DNA of 64,000 bases from Chryseobacterium indologenes (GCF_018362995.1 NZ_CP074372.1:3348001-3412000); one strand, 5' to 3'; counted from the stretch's first letter, positions 41,242-51,504 are shown. A program made the numbers and translations. The notes: generated from the sequence alone by a model not told the origin.

Positions 41242-43689
41242 TTAATCTTTTATATAAATCCGTTTCACCCGAGGTGAAATGGAGGTTAATACTTCATAGG
41301 TTATCGTTTTGCAGTAGCCTGCGAATTCTTTTAGACTTGGTTTGGCATTGAAAACAGTTACCGTATCACCTTCTTTTACATTCGGGATATTATCTACATT
41401 AATCATCATCATATCCATACAGATGTTTCCAACAATTGGAGCCAGTGTTTTGTTGACTCCTACATTTCCTACCTGATTTCCTATCAGTCTTGGAATTCCA
41501 TCTGCATATCCAACAGGGATTGTCGCAATTCTGGTAAGATGATCAGCTTTATATCTTCTGCTGTAACCTACAGATTCACCGTTTTCAACCATTGATATCT
41601 GTGAAATTACGGTTTTAAAACTTACCACAGACTGCAGCTGCTTCTGAATTTCATGATCAGACGATTCTCCAAGCATTCCGATCCCGATTCTTACCATATC
41701 AAACTGATGATTGGTATAGCTTGTTATTCCGGATGAATTCAGGATATGACGGAGAGGAGTGTATTCTAATTTTTCTATCAGGTAACTGGAATTCTTTTCA
41801 AAAACTTCTAGCTGCTTCAAAGTAAATTCTTTTTCTTCAGGCATATCAGAAGATGATAAGTGACTGAACATGCTCTGAACTTTCAGATTTTTCTGGCTTA
41901 AAGTTTCGCTTAACTGATCCAGTTCAAAATCTTTAAAACCAAGACGGTGCATTCCTGTCTCCAGTTTGATATGAATCGGATATTTTTTATCATAACCTGA
42001 CTTCTGAACCGCTTCATAGAATAATTCCAATACTCTGAAACTGTAAATTTCCGGCTCCAGGTTGTATTCTATGATAGTCTGATAACTGTGCTGCTCAGGA
42101 TTCATTACGATAATAGGAGTGGTGATCCCTTTCTTACGGAGTTCAACACCTTCATCAACATAGGCCACACCCAGATAATCTATATGATGGTGCTGAAGAA
42201 ATTCTGATACTTCATAACTTCCCAATCCGTAAGCATTAGCTTTTACCATGGCCATCATTTTGGTTCCCGGTTTCAGCAGTGATTTATGATAGTTGATATT
42301 ATGAAGAATTGCATTAAGGTTTACTTCCAGTACCGTATCATGTTTTCTGAGTTCAAGAATATCTTTAAGCCTTTCAATCTCAAATTTTCTGGCTCCTTTC
42401 AGCAGGATAATCTGATTTTCTATTTCAGTAAGATGTTTACTTTCAATCAACTCTTTAGTGTCAATGAAAGTATATGTTTTAGCTTTAAATAATTCACTAT
42501 AGTTTGATATTTCATCACCTATTAAGAAAACAGAATCAAAATGCTGCTCATTTACCAGATCAGAAACTTCTTCATATAATTCTTTTGTGTTGGTACTCAC
42601 CCCAACGATATCCGTTAAGACCAGCGATTTCTTAGATTTATTATATTCGTTCAAAAACTGGAGAGCAGTCTTCAAAGAATCGAGGTCAAGATTAAAAGAA
42701 TCGTTAATGACAATATTGCCTTTAATTCCTTCAATTGCTTCAAGCCTCATTTCAACGGCTTTTAAAAGGTTGATTTTTTCAACGATCTTTTTATTTTCGA
42801 TATTCAGCTCCTTGAGGACTGTGATAAGCGCCATAGCATTGGTTAATGTCGCTTCGTCTCTCTGATGGGCTGGAAAACTGATTTCTTCACCAAAATAATC
42901 AACAATAATGTTGTCATCTTTGGAAATATTGCTTTTGATGAAAACCTGGTTCTCTTTTTTAAATCCGTATGAAATTAATTTTTTATCAGAATATGATTTT
43001 TTAATTTTTTGTTCAACCAAAGAATTGTCACCATTATAAATGATCACTTCAGAATTTTTGAAAAGACTTATCTTTTCATCAATAAGTTGTTCTTCGGAAG
43101 AAAAGTTGGCAGCATGAGCGGTCCCGATGTGAGTGAGTAATCCGATCTGAGGATGGAACATATCTTCAAGTTTTTCCATCTCATGTGGTTTTGAAATTCC
43201 AACTTCAAAAATTCCCAGCTTATAAGAACTGTTGATCTGAAGAAGAGAGAGCGGAAGACCAATCTGAGAATTAAAACTTTTAGGACTTTTTACAGTAGGA
43301 AATTCATTCCACAGACATTGATACAACCATTCTTTTAAAATAGTTTTACCATTACTTCCCGTAATTCCGATAGATTGTAAGTGAGAATTTTCAAAATGAT
43401 ACTTTGCTAATTTTTGAAGAAACTCTACGGAATTTTCAACAATAATCCAGGTTATATTTTCAAACTCAGGATAGTGATGTTCAGAAATAATGACATTGAT
43501 CCCTCTGTCTATTGCAGCATCTATAAATTTTTCGCCGGAATTTTTTTTGGTATTGATCGCGATAAAAGCTGTATTCTTGGTAGAATAAATAATTCTGCTG
43601 TCATACGCTATATTTTTGATCATTAAAGTTCCGTCTCCAATGATCTGTGCATTGGTGATCTCTGCAATGTGTTGTACTGTATAGTTCAT
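41242..43689 (-). CDS. murF-alr: Fused UDP-MurNAc-tripeptide:D-Ala-D-Ala ligase and alanine racemase
   Basis: The 815-residue protein has MurF at residues 1-~440 (ITGSNGKTILKEWL ATP loop at ~110; GIAHAANFS-type centre) and Alr at ~455-815 (MVKANAYGLG with PLP Lys at ~490, VGYSRRYKADHL, ICMDMMMINV). The MurF-Alr fusion is usual in Bacteroidota. It makes D-Ala and attaches D-Ala-D-Ala to the peptidoglycan precursor. It starts at the ATG at 43689, 2 bases from the next gene's stop at its 3' end. Confidence 0.96.
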   Translation of the reverse strand: MNYTVQHIAEITNAQIIGDGTLMIKNIAYDSRIIYSTKNTAFIAINTKKNSGEKFIDAAIDRGINVIISEHHYPEFENITWIIVENSVEFLQKLAKYHFENSHLQSIGITGSNGKTILKEWLYQCLWNEFPTVKSPKSFNSQIGLPLSLLQINSSYKLGIFEVGISKPHEMEKLEDMFHPQIGLLTHIGTAHAANFSSEEQLIDEKISLFKNSEVIIYNGDNSLVEQKIKKSYSDKKLISYGFKKENQVFIKSNISKDDNIIVDYFGEEISFPAHQRDEATLTNAMALITVLKELNIENKKIVEKINLLKAVEMRLEAIEGIKGNIVINDSFNLDLDSLKTALQFLNEYNKSKKSLVLTDIVGVSTNTKELYEEVSDLVNEQHFDSVFLIGDEISNYSELFKAKTYTFIDTKELIESKHLTEIENQIILLKGARKFEIERLKDILELRKHDTVLEVNLNAILHNINYHKSLLKPGTKMMAMVKANAYGLGSYEVSEFLQHHHIDYLGVAYVDEGVELRKKGITTPIIVMNPEQHSYQTIIEYNLEPEIYSFRVLELFYEAVQKSGYDKKYPIHIKLETGMHRLGFKDFELDQLSETLSQKNLKVQSMFSHLSSSDMPEEKEFTLKQLEVFEKNSSYLIEKLEYTPLRHILNSSGITSYTNHQFDMVRIGIGMLGESSDHEIQKQLQSVVSFKTVISQISMVENGESVGYSRRYKADHLTRIATIPVGYADGIPRLIGNQVGNVGVNKTLAPIVGNICMDMMMINVDNIPNVKEGDTVTVFNAKPSLKEFAGYCKTITYEVLTSISPRVKRIYIKD

Positions 43690-43859
43690 TGGTGCCCTTT
43701 CTGCTTTATTTTTTAAGCGAAACTGCAGAATAGAACTCCAAAAAGTTAAGAAGCCGGTTATTTAAACTGTTCCTTTTTTCCAGATTTTTACCCTATTGCT
43801 TTTCCGCTTTTTATTTTTACTGAATGAATTTAATTTTATGGCAGGGTATATTTTAACCC

Positions 43860-44447
43860 TTATTTTCTTTTTAAAAGTACTTCGTCAATAAATACACGGC
43901 GGCTTACTGCTTCATAACTTTCAGTTTCTCCCAATTCTACAAGGTTATCTCCCTGGGAAGTTCTCATAGAATAATTGGCAAGATTACCGGTTCTCTTACA
44001 AATAGCATGCACTTTTGTCACGTACTCGGCTGTGGCCATCAGATTGGGCATTGGCCCGAACGGACGACCTAAAAAGTCCATATCCAATCCTGCAATCACC
44101 ACTCTGATCCCGCTATTGGCAAGCTGGTTGGCAACATCAACAATACTTTCATCAAAAAACTGAGCTTCATCAATGGCCACTACATCACAATTGGAAGCCA
44201 ACAGAAGAATTTCATTAGGATTTTCTACTGCTGTACTGCGGATTTTATTCTGATTATGAGATACTACATCCTCTTCAGAATAGCGTATATCCATTTTTGG
44301 TTTAAAAATTTCCACATTCTGTCCTGCCATTTCCGCTCTTCGCAATCTGCGGATCAGTTCCTCGGTTTTACCCGAAAACATAGAGCCACAAATCACTTCC
44401 ATCCAACCACTTTGTTTGGAATGATTAATTGTATTTTCTAAAAACAT
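43860..44447 (-). CDS. tdk: Thymidine kinase
   Basis: The 195-residue protein has the P-loop GSMFSGKTEELIRRL (residue ~22) and DEAQFF (~94), plus GLDMDFLGRPFGP. Type II thymidine kinases usually bind a zinc through four Cys; here the region reads ICKRTG with a single Cys, and the second Cys pair is also absent, so the zinc lobe is probably zinc-free. It salvages thymidine. A TACTTTTG promoter box lies upstream. Confidence 0.95.
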   Translation of the reverse strand: MFLENTINHSKQSGWMEVICGSMFSGKTEELIRRLRRAEMAGQNVEIFKPKMDIRYSEEDVVSHNQNKIRSTAVENPNEILLLASNCDVVAIDEAQFFDESIVDVANQLANSGIRVVIAGLDMDFLGRPFGPMPNLMATAEYVTKVHAICKRTGNLANYSMRTSQGDNLVELGETESYEAVSRRVFIDEVLLKRK

Positions 44448-44476
44448 TTGTTAAATTAGCCGTATATTTTTAACAT

Positions 44477-44484
44477 CAAAAGTA
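44477..44484 (-). promoter_or_regulatory. -7 element of tdk promoter
   Basis: TACTTTTG (TAnnTTTG) on the minus strand, 30 bases before the ATG; the divergent acidic-protein gene starts 25 bases away. Confidence 0.45.
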
Positions 44485-44508
44485 AGCAATTTTAATAAGA
44501 ATCTTATT

Positions 44509-45996
44509 ATGCAGAATATCCAAGATTTAAAGGAAAAGATTTTTTTTGAATCCATGAATATCATTGATAATCTGGACAAAATAAACAACGTAGACGAATT
44601 ACTTTCCAAGCAAGATCTTGTAGATGAGCTTGCTAACAGGATTTCTTTTTTGAAACTGCTGGAAAAGAATATTGAATATTTCGTAACAGATCAACCGGGG
44701 CAGGATCCGGACTATCAGCACCTCTCTTTTGTATCTGGAGAAACGGAACATTATGATAAGGGAAATGAGGTGACAGAAGAAGAAGCCATCTTTAATAATG
44801 AGCTGAACGAAATTGATGAGAATGAAATTTTCTCAACCGGTTCTGAAGAAGAGGAAGCCGTTTTCAATAACCAGCTGAATGAAATTGTTGAAAATGAATT
44901 CCATGAAAATATTGTAAGCTTTGTAGAAGAAGGTTACGAAGAAAAAGCGCCGGAAAACACTCAGGAACAAAATTCTGACCATGAAACTTTGGAAGAAGAG
45001 GCGGTTTTCAATAATCAGTTGAACGAAATTGATGAAAATGAAATTTCAGAAGAGCAGAGAGCTGTTTTAAGTTTTGTAGATGAAGAAAAAATTCTTGCAG
45101 ATTCTACTCCGGATTCTGATGAAGATCTCAATGAAGATCTGTTTCACCATGAATTGACAGAGGAAGAAGCCATTTTCAACAACCAGCTGAATGAAATGGA
45201 AGAGCAGGAAGAAGAAAATTTTGAACAAGAATCAAAAAAAGAAACTGATTTTGCCGAAGTAAATGATGCTAAAGTTCCTGTGACGGAAATTATTCCAAGT
45301 ATTTTTGATACAGAAACTCTGGAAGATGAAATGCTGATCGAAGAAAACGAGGAGCAGTTTGTGGCTTCCAATATTTCGATTGAGCAGGGAGAAATGGCCA
45401 CTGAAACATCCAACGTGGAAAATATTCTGAGTGAGATTAAAAATGATCATTCAGTAGAAGAGATAAAGGAGGAAAGCATCCTTGCTGAAGTCTACGACAG
45501 AAGAAAAATCGTTGAGATCGATAAACCTGCTGCCGAAGAAACAGAAAAACATCCTTCTGATGAAAGCTTTGAAAATTTAGAAGCCTATCATCAGGAGAAA
45601 AAAATAAAATTATCCAATATCAAAGGATTGAAGGCCGTTCAGTCACTTTTTGATGACGATCCTTTGGAAAGAGAATTTCCTAACGAAAAGGAGCCTGTGG
45701 CAGTGAAAGAAGATAACGGAAGTATTCTGAAGTCTAATATTCCTACCAACTTTATGGAAGCAGACAAACAGAAACCGGAATTTAAACTGGATCTGAATGA
45801 CAGAATTGCTTTCTCAAAAATGCTCTTTGAAGGAAGTCAGACCGATCTGAATGATACCGTATTTCAGCTGAACCAGTTCAAAACACTGGAAGAAGCCAAA
45901 GAATATCTGAGTGATCTGTATTACGAAAGAAAATGGAATAAAGTGGATGAATATGCTCAGAGACTTTGGATATTGGTAGAAAATAAATTCTTATAA
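44509..45996 (+). CDS. Acidic repeat protein of unknown function
   Basis: The 495-residue protein is very Glu-rich with no signal or membrane segment. Four copies of a ~17-residue unit, EEEAxFNNxLNExxExE, occur near residues 90, 114, 164 and 218. The N-terminal ~60 residues and the last ~70 (FKLDLNDRIAFSKMLFEG to the end) look like folded, conserved domains, with the low-complexity region between. It directly precedes rsmI (2 bases) and diverges from tdk. I do not recognise the family; a scaffold role is only a guess. Confidence 0.65.
   Translation: MQNIQDLKEKIFFESMNIIDNLDKINNVDELLSKQDLVDELANRISFLKLLEKNIEYFVTDQPGQDPDYQHLSFVSGETEHYDKGNEVTEEEAIFNNELNEIDENEIFSTGSEEEEAVFNNQLNEIVENEFHENIVSFVEEGYEEKAPENTQEQNSDHETLEEEAVFNNQLNEIDENEISEEQRAVLSFVDEEKILADSTPDSDEDLNEDLFHHELTEEEAIFNNQLNEMEEQEEENFEQESKKETDFAEVNDAKVPVTEIIPSIFDTETLEDEMLIEENEEQFVASNISIEQGEMATETSNVENILSEIKNDHSVEEIKEESILAEVYDRRKIVEIDKPAAEETEKHPSDESFENLEAYHQEKKIKLSNIKGLKAVQSLFDDDPLEREFPNEKEPVAVKEDNGSILKSNIPTNFMEADKQKPEFKLDLNDRIAFSKMLFEGSQTDLNDTVFQLNQFKTLEEAKEYLSDLYYERKWNKVDEYAQRLWILVENKFL
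44774..45220 (+). repeat. Four in-frame coding repeats EEEAxFNNxLNExxExE
   Basis: Units begin at about 44776, 44848, 44995 and 45160. They are close at protein level (FNN-x-LNE core identical) but diverged at the third codon positions, so they are kept by selection rather than recent. Confidence 0.75.
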
Positions 45997-45998
45997 TT

Positions 45999-46673
45999 TT
46001 GAGCGGAATCTTATATTTTGTTCCCACACCTGTTGGGAATCTGGAAGATATGACTTTCAGGGCAGTAAATGTCCTTAAAGAAGTTGATTATATTTTATGT
46101 GAAGACACAAGAACTTCCGGAATACTTTTAAAACATTTTGAAATCTCAAAGCCTTTAAAATCTTATCATTTACACAATGAACATCAGGCAACGGAGAAAG
46201 TGATCACAGACCTTAAAAACGGTCAGAATATCGCTATTATTACCGATGCAGGAACACCCGGTATTTCGGATCCGGGATATTTGCTGGCAAAAGTAGGAGC
46301 AGACAATAATATTGATATGATCTGTCTTCCGGGAGCAACGGCTCTCATTCCCGCACTTGTTGTTTCAGGTCTTCCCAACAATGAATTTTTATTCGCTGGT
46401 TTTTTACCGCAGAAAAAAGGCAGACAAACAAAACTGAAGCAGCTTGCGGAAGAAAAAAAGACCATCGTTCTTTACGAAAGTCCCCATAAAATCAATACGA
46501 CTCTGGAGCAGATCAAAGAATTCTTTGGAGAAGAAACCAAAGTAAGTTTAAGCCGTGAGATCTCTAAAAAATTTGAGGAAACCAAACGGGGAACAATCAA
46601 TGAATTAATTGAATTTTCCAAGAGTAAAACTTTAAAAGGAGAGATCGTTCTTATTGTCAACAATTCTATTTAA
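45999..46673 (+). CDS. rsmI: 16S rRNA (cytidine1402-2'-O)-methyltransferase RsmI
   Basis: The 224-residue protein has FVPTPVGNLEDMTFRAV at the N-terminus, CEDTRTSGILLKHF, ITDAGTPGISDPGY (SAM/RNA loop) and LPGATALIPALVVSGLP. It methylates C1402 of 16S rRNA in the decoding centre. The start is TTG: the only other in-frame codons after the upstream stop are ATT, CTT and ATA. It lies 2 bases after the acidic protein gene. Confidence 0.96.
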   Translation: MSGILYFVPTPVGNLEDMTFRAVNVLKEVDYILCEDTRTSGILLKHFEISKPLKSYHLHNEHQATEKVITDLKNGQNIAIITDAGTPGISDPGYLLAKVGADNNIDMICLPGATALIPALVVSGLPNNEFLFAGFLPQKKGRQTKLKQLAEEKKTIVLYESPHKINTTLEQIKEFFGEETKVSLSREISKKFEETKRGTINELIEFSKSKTLKGEIVLIVNNSI

Positions 46674-46679
46674 TTTTTC

Positions 46680-48191
46680 TTGAAAAAATTAGTTTTTGTA
46701 TTGTGTTCTGTAGTCTGTACAGCACAGACTAACCAGTATATGAAAGTGATCCTGTCAAAAAAGACAGGGAAGGAGGTGAATTCCTATTCGGACGGATATG
46801 GAACGGCTTACGATTCCGGATCTAAAAAGCAGGCAATAGTAGACTCTTTAGGGACCATTACCTTTGAATCTCCCTATAGAGGCGGAATTTTACATATTTT
46901 TAAAAACAGATTTATTCTTTATTCTGAGGACGGAAACAATAGAAAATCAGCTGTTATTGACGAAAAAGGCAAGGAATTCATTGCTTTGGATGATCAGGAA
47001 TTCAATACACCCTGGTGGAGCAAAGACCGCATTATTTCTTCAAAACAAGACAAAGAAGCCGTCTACGATTATAACGGAAAGGAAATTATTCCTTATGCTG
47101 AAAAGATCCGTTTTTCAGGAAAGGATAGATTCTTTGTTTTAAAAGATAAAAAATGGTTTCTGTATGACCTTAGCGGAAAGCAGCTCAGCAGCCGGGAATT
47201 TAAAGAAGATTACAACTTTGAAGATGGTAAAGCATTGATCATTAATGAAGAAAATGAAAGTGAAATCATTGGAAATAATGGTCAGACCCTGCATAAATTT
47301 TCAAAACAGGTAGTAGATATCAATGCGTATCCTTATCTGATTACCAGAAATAAAAGTACAGGAAAATACGGTCTGATTGATAGCGAAGAAAATATACTTG
47401 CTGAGGAAATCTTTAGTGATATCACTCCGGAATATTTTGGCAGAAAAGAATATATCTACCTTATAAAAAACGGGAAAGCAACGGTCTTCAATAAAAAAGA
47501 TAAGAAACTGTATTCCCAGACTTTTAAATACGTAAACCCTTTATTGAATAATTTTTTCAGTTTTTATAATGATAAAGTAAAAAAATCCGGAATTGTTGAT
47601 CTGGAGGGGAACATCGTTCTTCCTCAGGAATATGATTTTATCAAAGCTTTTACCATTTCCGGAAAAGATTTTATCTATCTTAAAAAAGGAAATGAAGAAC
47701 AATTTCTGGATAAGGATCTGAAGAATGTTGTTGGAGAAGGCGTACAGATTTTAGGCTTTTATCCCGACAATCTTATTATTGGAAAACAGGATCGTTACTA
47801 CAGGTTTTCTGTAAAAGATGGCTCAACGGCAGAGTTGAAGAATATCAGTCAGATCAGAAACGAAGATGTTGAATATTTTAATCCGCTTAATCAGTATTCA
47901 AAACCTTTGGTGTGTAGAAATACAGGCAATCTCTATGGCATTCTGGATGGAAAAGGAACAGAAATTGTTCCCTTTATTTACGAAGATATCATAACATTCG
48001 GGAATGCTGAGAACGAAATTGTAGTAAAAAAGGATGGAAAATTCGGAGTTTCAAACTTTCAGAATGAGCCTTTGAAGGAGATTATTTATGATAAATATTT
48101 CTGGCAGAAAGAAGTGCTGAAGCTGGATAGAAGCAAAAAAACGGACTTTATTTATTTCACGAGATTTAAAAATAATTCTGTTCAGCTGTAA
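46680..48191 (+). CDS. WG-repeat secreted protein
   Basis: The 503-residue protein has a short signal peptide ending near VCTAQ (start TTG) and repeated WG-type beta units: KYGLIDSEENILAEEI (residue ~227), KSGIVDLEGNIVLPQEYD (~300), LYGILDGKGTEIVPFIYEDI split across (~420) and KFGVSNFQNEP. WG-repeat proteins are beta-propeller-like and usually lie outside the cytosol; function unknown. It follows rsmI by 6 bases. Confidence 0.85.
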   Translation: MKKLVFVLCSVVCTAQTNQYMKVILSKKTGKEVNSYSDGYGTAYDSGSKKQAIVDSLGTITFESPYRGGILHIFKNRFILYSEDGNNRKSAVIDEKGKEFIALDDQEFNTPWWSKDRIISSKQDKEAVYDYNGKEIIPYAEKIRFSGKDRFFVLKDKKWFLYDLSGKQLSSREFKEDYNFEDGKALIINEENESEIIGNNGQTLHKFSKQVVDINAYPYLITRNKSTGKYGLIDSEENILAEEIFSDITPEYFGRKEYIYLIKNGKATVFNKKDKKLYSQTFKYVNPLLNNFFSFYNDKVKKSGIVDLEGNIVLPQEYDFIKAFTISGKDFIYLKKGNEEQFLDKDLKNVVGEGVQILGFYPDNLIIGKQDRYYRFSVKDGSTAELKNISQIRNEDVEYFNPLNQYSKPLVCRNTGNLYGILDGKGTEIVPFIYEDIITFGNAENEIVVKKDGKFGVSNFQNEPLKEIIYDKYFWQKEVLKLDRSKKTDFIYFTRFKNNSVQL

Positions 48192-48251
48192 TAAAAATCC
48201 AAAATAATCCAGTATTTTAACAAATTCAATGGCTTGAATAACAATTTATAA

Positions 48252-48259
48252 TATCTTTG
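48252..48259 (+). promoter_or_regulatory. -7 element of fabG promoter
   Basis: TATCTTTG (TAnnTTTG) with a TTG about 15 bases upstream; it predicts a leader of roughly 90 bases before the fabG ATG. Confidence 0.5.
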
Positions 48260-48352
48260 CAAACCGTTTAATTCCGGATAGGAATTGTAGAAATTATAAG
48301 AGTCAGCCGTCACAAGCTGAATGAGTTAAAAGAAAAATAATTGTCAATAGAT

Positions 48353-49096
48353 ATGAAAATATTAGAAGGAAAAGTAGCACTAATTACCGGAGCTACAAGA
48401 GGAATCGGTAAGGGTATTGCTGAAATGTTTGCTCAGCAAGGGGCAAAAGTAGCATTTACCTACGCTGGCTCTGTAGACAAAGCAAAAGAATTAGAAGCAG
48501 CTTTAAGTTCTGTAACCCAAATTAAGGGATATCAGTCTGACGCATCAGATTATGATGCAGCTCAGAAATTGGTGGAAGATGTGATGGCAGAGTTCGGACA
48601 GATTGATATTTTAATAAACAATGCAGGAATTACAAAAGATAGCCTGTTATTGAGAATGTCCAAAGAAGATTGGGATAAAGTAATCAAAGTAAACTTAGAT
48701 TCAGTTTTTAACCTTACGAAAGCGGTGATCAAGCCAATGATGAAGGCAAGATCAGGATCTATCATCAATATGACTTCAGTAGTAGGAGTGAAAGGAAATG
48801 CCGGACAGGCCAACTATGCAGCTTCTAAAGCAGGGGTAATAGGGTTTACAAAATCTGTGGCACTGGAATTAGGATCAAGAAATATCAGATGTAATGCTAT
48901 TGCTCCGGGATTCATTGAAACGGAAATGACTGCTGTTCTGGACGAAAAAACTGTTCAGGGATGGAGAGAAGAAATTCCAATGAAAAGAGGAGGACAGCCT
49001 GCAGATATAGCGAACGCATGTGTATTCTTAGGCAGCGAAATGTCAGCATATATTACCGGGCAAACGTTAAACGTTGACGGTGGAATGTTAACTTAG
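48353..49096 (+). CDS. fabG: 3-oxoacyl-[acyl-carrier-protein] reductase
   Basis: The 247-residue SDR protein has ITGATRGIGKGIAEMF (residue ~11), NNAGIT (~88), Tyr-x3-Lys in YAASKAGVIGF (~152) and the C-terminal FabG tail TLNVDGGML. It reduces 3-oxoacyl-ACP in fatty acid synthesis. I chose the ATG at 48353 over a TTG four codons upstream. It is followed after 3 bases by the DUF6056-like gene. Confidence 0.95.
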   Translation: MKILEGKVALITGATRGIGKGIAEMFAQQGAKVAFTYAGSVDKAKELEAALSSVTQIKGYQSDASDYDAAQKLVEDVMAEFGQIDILINNAGITKDSLLLRMSKEDWDKVIKVNLDSVFNLTKAVIKPMMKARSGSIINMTSVVGVKGNAGQANYAASKAGVIGFTKSVALELGSRNIRCNAIAPGFIETEMTAVLDEKTVQGWREEIPMKRGGQPADIANACVFLGSEMSAYITGQTLNVDGGMLT

Positions 49097-49099
49097 AAA

Positions 49100-50419
49100 A
49101 TGAAAAAAGTACAGAATATAGTATTATTCTTGTCGATATTACTAATCATCGGTCTGGCATACATCAGTTTTTTTAATGTATATCAGACCGATGATTATTT
49201 TTGTTCTTATGCTACCAGAAAACTTGGGCTGGTACAATGTTTTATAGATACCTATACACAATGGGGCGGAAGATATTTCGGATATTCACTTAACATGTTT
49301 AACCCTGTCTTTTATGACAGCAAAACGATTCTTCCGAAAATATATCCGGTATTTTTGATGCTGTCCTTTATTGGAGTTTCGGCATTAAACTTCAAAGAAT
49401 ATTTCAGCTATTCTCTCAAAGAATCCCTCAAAAAAGGATTTCTTCTGTTTTTCTTTTACACAGTACTTCTTGTAAGTTTACCAGAGCATTACTTCTGGGT
49501 GACGGGCTCCAATATCTATTTCGTTCCTGTTATTTTATCCGGGGTTTTACTCTATTTTTTCAAAAAATATGAGAAAACACAACGGAAAATATGGTTTTAC
49601 CTTTCAGCTTTGTTGATCATCATTCTGATGGGATCTAATGAAATTCTGGCATTGATTCTTGAAGGACTTCTGTTAGTCAATTATTATCAGAAGCGTAATA
49701 AAGAAAACTTGTTTCTGGTACTGTTAGGAACAATATTTTTACTTGTATGTTTTCTTGCACCAGGAAATTTCAACAGAATGGGAGAGGTGGAAAGAGGAAT
49801 GGTAAAATGGCTGAAAAGAATTGCTCTTTTTGGTGCTGATACGGCTTATGTAGGATTAAAAGTTATTGCTGTACTTCCATTATTTATCAAAGTTTTTGAA
49901 GAGGAACTCAAAAGGATCACTGCGCAGATAACATTTAAAAAAGCGGTTTTATTTTGGTCTGTCTCACTGATTCCTTTGTTATTTACGAGCTATATTCTCA
50001 CCTCTGTTGCAAGACAGTTTGAAAGTATACTCTTTTATTTCATGCTTACTTTTTCACTGTTGTTATACTTTAAATTTGAAAAAATTAAAAAGTTCTGGTG
50101 GGTTTCTCTTTTGATTGTGTTTCTTCCTGAACTTAAAGTTTTCCCGGAAAAGTATTCTTATTTTAATATTGATTATAATGGTGAAAATATAGTCATGGAA
50201 CTTCTTACCACAGATCTTAAGGAATATGAAAGAGAGATGAATGAAAGAATCGATATCATCAAAAACTCTTCTCAGGACTCTGTTGTAGTAGATAAGATAA
50301 AAGAGGTTCCGAGAATTTTACATACTGATGAAATGGCTTCAGTAAAAGAGCAGGAAACCTATGTAAATGACCAGCTTCAAAAATATTTTAATAAAAAATA
50401 CATCAGAACAAAAGAATAA
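49100..50419 (+). CDS. Multi-span membrane protein, DUF6056-like (possible GT-C fold)
   Basis: The 439-residue protein starts with a membrane helix and YQTDDYFCSYATR; the acidic pair right after the first helix is typical of GT-C glycosyltransferases. About nine to ten hydrophobic segments follow up to residue ~345 (TSYILTSVARQFESI is the last loop), then an acidic cytosolic or periplasmic tail. It is co-transcribed with fabG and ends in a terminator. I recall the family as DUF6056; the sugar donor is unknown. Confidence 0.7.
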   Translation: MKKVQNIVLFLSILLIIGLAYISFFNVYQTDDYFCSYATRKLGLVQCFIDTYTQWGGRYFGYSLNMFNPVFYDSKTILPKIYPVFLMLSFIGVSALNFKEYFSYSLKESLKKGFLLFFFYTVLLVSLPEHYFWVTGSNIYFVPVILSGVLLYFFKKYEKTQRKIWFYLSALLIIILMGSNEILALILEGLLLVNYYQKRNKENLFLVLLGTIFLLVCFLAPGNFNRMGEVERGMVKWLKRIALFGADTAYVGLKVIAVLPLFIKVFEEELKRITAQITFKKAVLFWSVSLIPLLFTSYILTSVARQFESILFYFMLTFSLLLYFKFEKIKKFWWVSLLIVFLPELKVFPEKYSYFNIDYNGENIVMELLTTDLKEYEREMNERIDIIKNSSQDSVVVDKIKEVPRILHTDEMASVKEQETYVNDQLQKYFNKKYIRTKE

Positions 50420-50425
50420 AAAAGG

Positions 50426-50456
50426 CCTTAGAATTATTATCTAAAGCCTTTTTTTA
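50426..50456 (+). terminator. Terminator between DUF6056-like gene and guaC
   Basis: An AAGGC-TTAGA stem with one C-A mismatch, a 7-base loop and a long T run; A run on the left makes it usable by guaC as well. Confidence 0.75.
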
Positions 50457-50463
50457 TAGTTTT

Positions 50464-51504
50464 TTAGTCTTTAAAAACCTGATTTTCCTGTTCCTGAACC
50501 CGGATAAAAGTGGTTCTCTTGGAAAGTTCTTTAAGCTTTGAAGCTCCTACATAAGTACAGGTAGACCTTACACCTCCCAGAATATCTTTTACGGTGTCTG
50601 CCACAGGACCTTTATACGCTGCTTTCACTGTTTTACCTTCAGAAGCACGGTATTCTGCTACACCTCCGGAATGCTTATCCATTGCCGTTTTGGAACTCAT
50701 TCCATAGAAAAGGCGGTATTTTTTACCATTTTCTTCAATTATTTCTCCGCCACTTTCATCATGACCGGCAAACATTCCGCCCAGCATTACGAAATCTGCA
50801 CCTCCTCCAAAGGCTTTTGCAACATCACCGGGAACTTTACAGCCACCATCAGCGATGATATGACCTCCGAGACCGTGGGCAGCATCAGCACATTCAATAA
50901 TAGCAGAAAGCTGAGGATATCCTACACCTGTTTTTACTCTGGTAGTACAAACAGATCCGGGACCGATACCTACCTTTATAATGTCGGCACCTACCAGAAG
51001 AAGCTCTTCCACCATTTCTCCCGTAACGACATTTCCGGCGATAATGATTTTATCAGGAAAATTAGCCCTTGCTTTCTTCACAAATCCAACGAAATGCTCA
51101 GAATAACCATTGGCTACATCAATGCAGAGAAACTCAATTTTTGGATGCTTTTCCAGGATCAGTCTTATTTTTTCTTCATCAGCTTTTCCAGTTCCTGTGC
51201 TTAAGGCAATATATTGATGAATGCTTTCCGGCTGGCTCTGAAGAAACTGATCCCATTGTTCAGGGGTATAATGTTTGTGAATCGCTGTAATAATCTTTTC
51301 TTTTGCCAGCTCTACAGCCATTTCAAAAGTTCCTACAGTATCCATATTGGCGGCAATTACGGGAACACCTGTCCATTTTTTCTTAGTATGTTTAAAGGTA
51401 AACTCTCTTTGTAAATCAACCTCTGAGCGAGATTTTAAAGTAGAACGCTTAGGGCGGAACATTACATCCTTGAACCCTAATTTTATGTCATATTCTATAC
51501 GCAT
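50464..51504 (-). CDS. guaC: GMP reductase
   Basis: The 346-residue length matches GuaC (E. coli 347) rather than IMP dehydrogenase, as no CBS insert is present. [14 protein letters not shown] (residue ~50), [13 protein letters not shown] (catalytic Cys ~185), IIADGGC and [12 protein letters not shown] are present. It reduces GMP to IMP in purine balance. It diverges from the Lgt-like gene. Confidence 0.95.
   Translation of the reverse strand: MRIEYDIKLGFKDVMFRPKRSTLKSRSEVDLQREFTFKHTKKKWTGVPVIAANMDTVGTFEMAVELAKEKIITAIHKHYTPEQWDQFLQSQPESIHQYIALSTGTGKADEEKIRLILEKHPKIEFLCIDVANGYSEHFVGFVKKARANFPDKIIIAGNVVTGEMVEELLLVGADIIKVGIGPGSVCTTRVKTGVGYPQLSAIIECADAAHGLGGHIIADGGCKVPGDVAKAFGGGADFVMLGGMFAGHDESGGEIIEENGKKYRLFYGMSSKTAMDKHSGGVAEYRASEGKTVKAAYKGPVADTVKDILGGVRSTCTYVGASKLKELSKRTTFIRVQEQENQVFKD

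Noticed and set aside
44448..44508. Replication origin at the tdk/acidic-protein divergent junction, where gene orientation switches
   Set aside because: The gap is only 61 bases and has no DnaA-box-like words.
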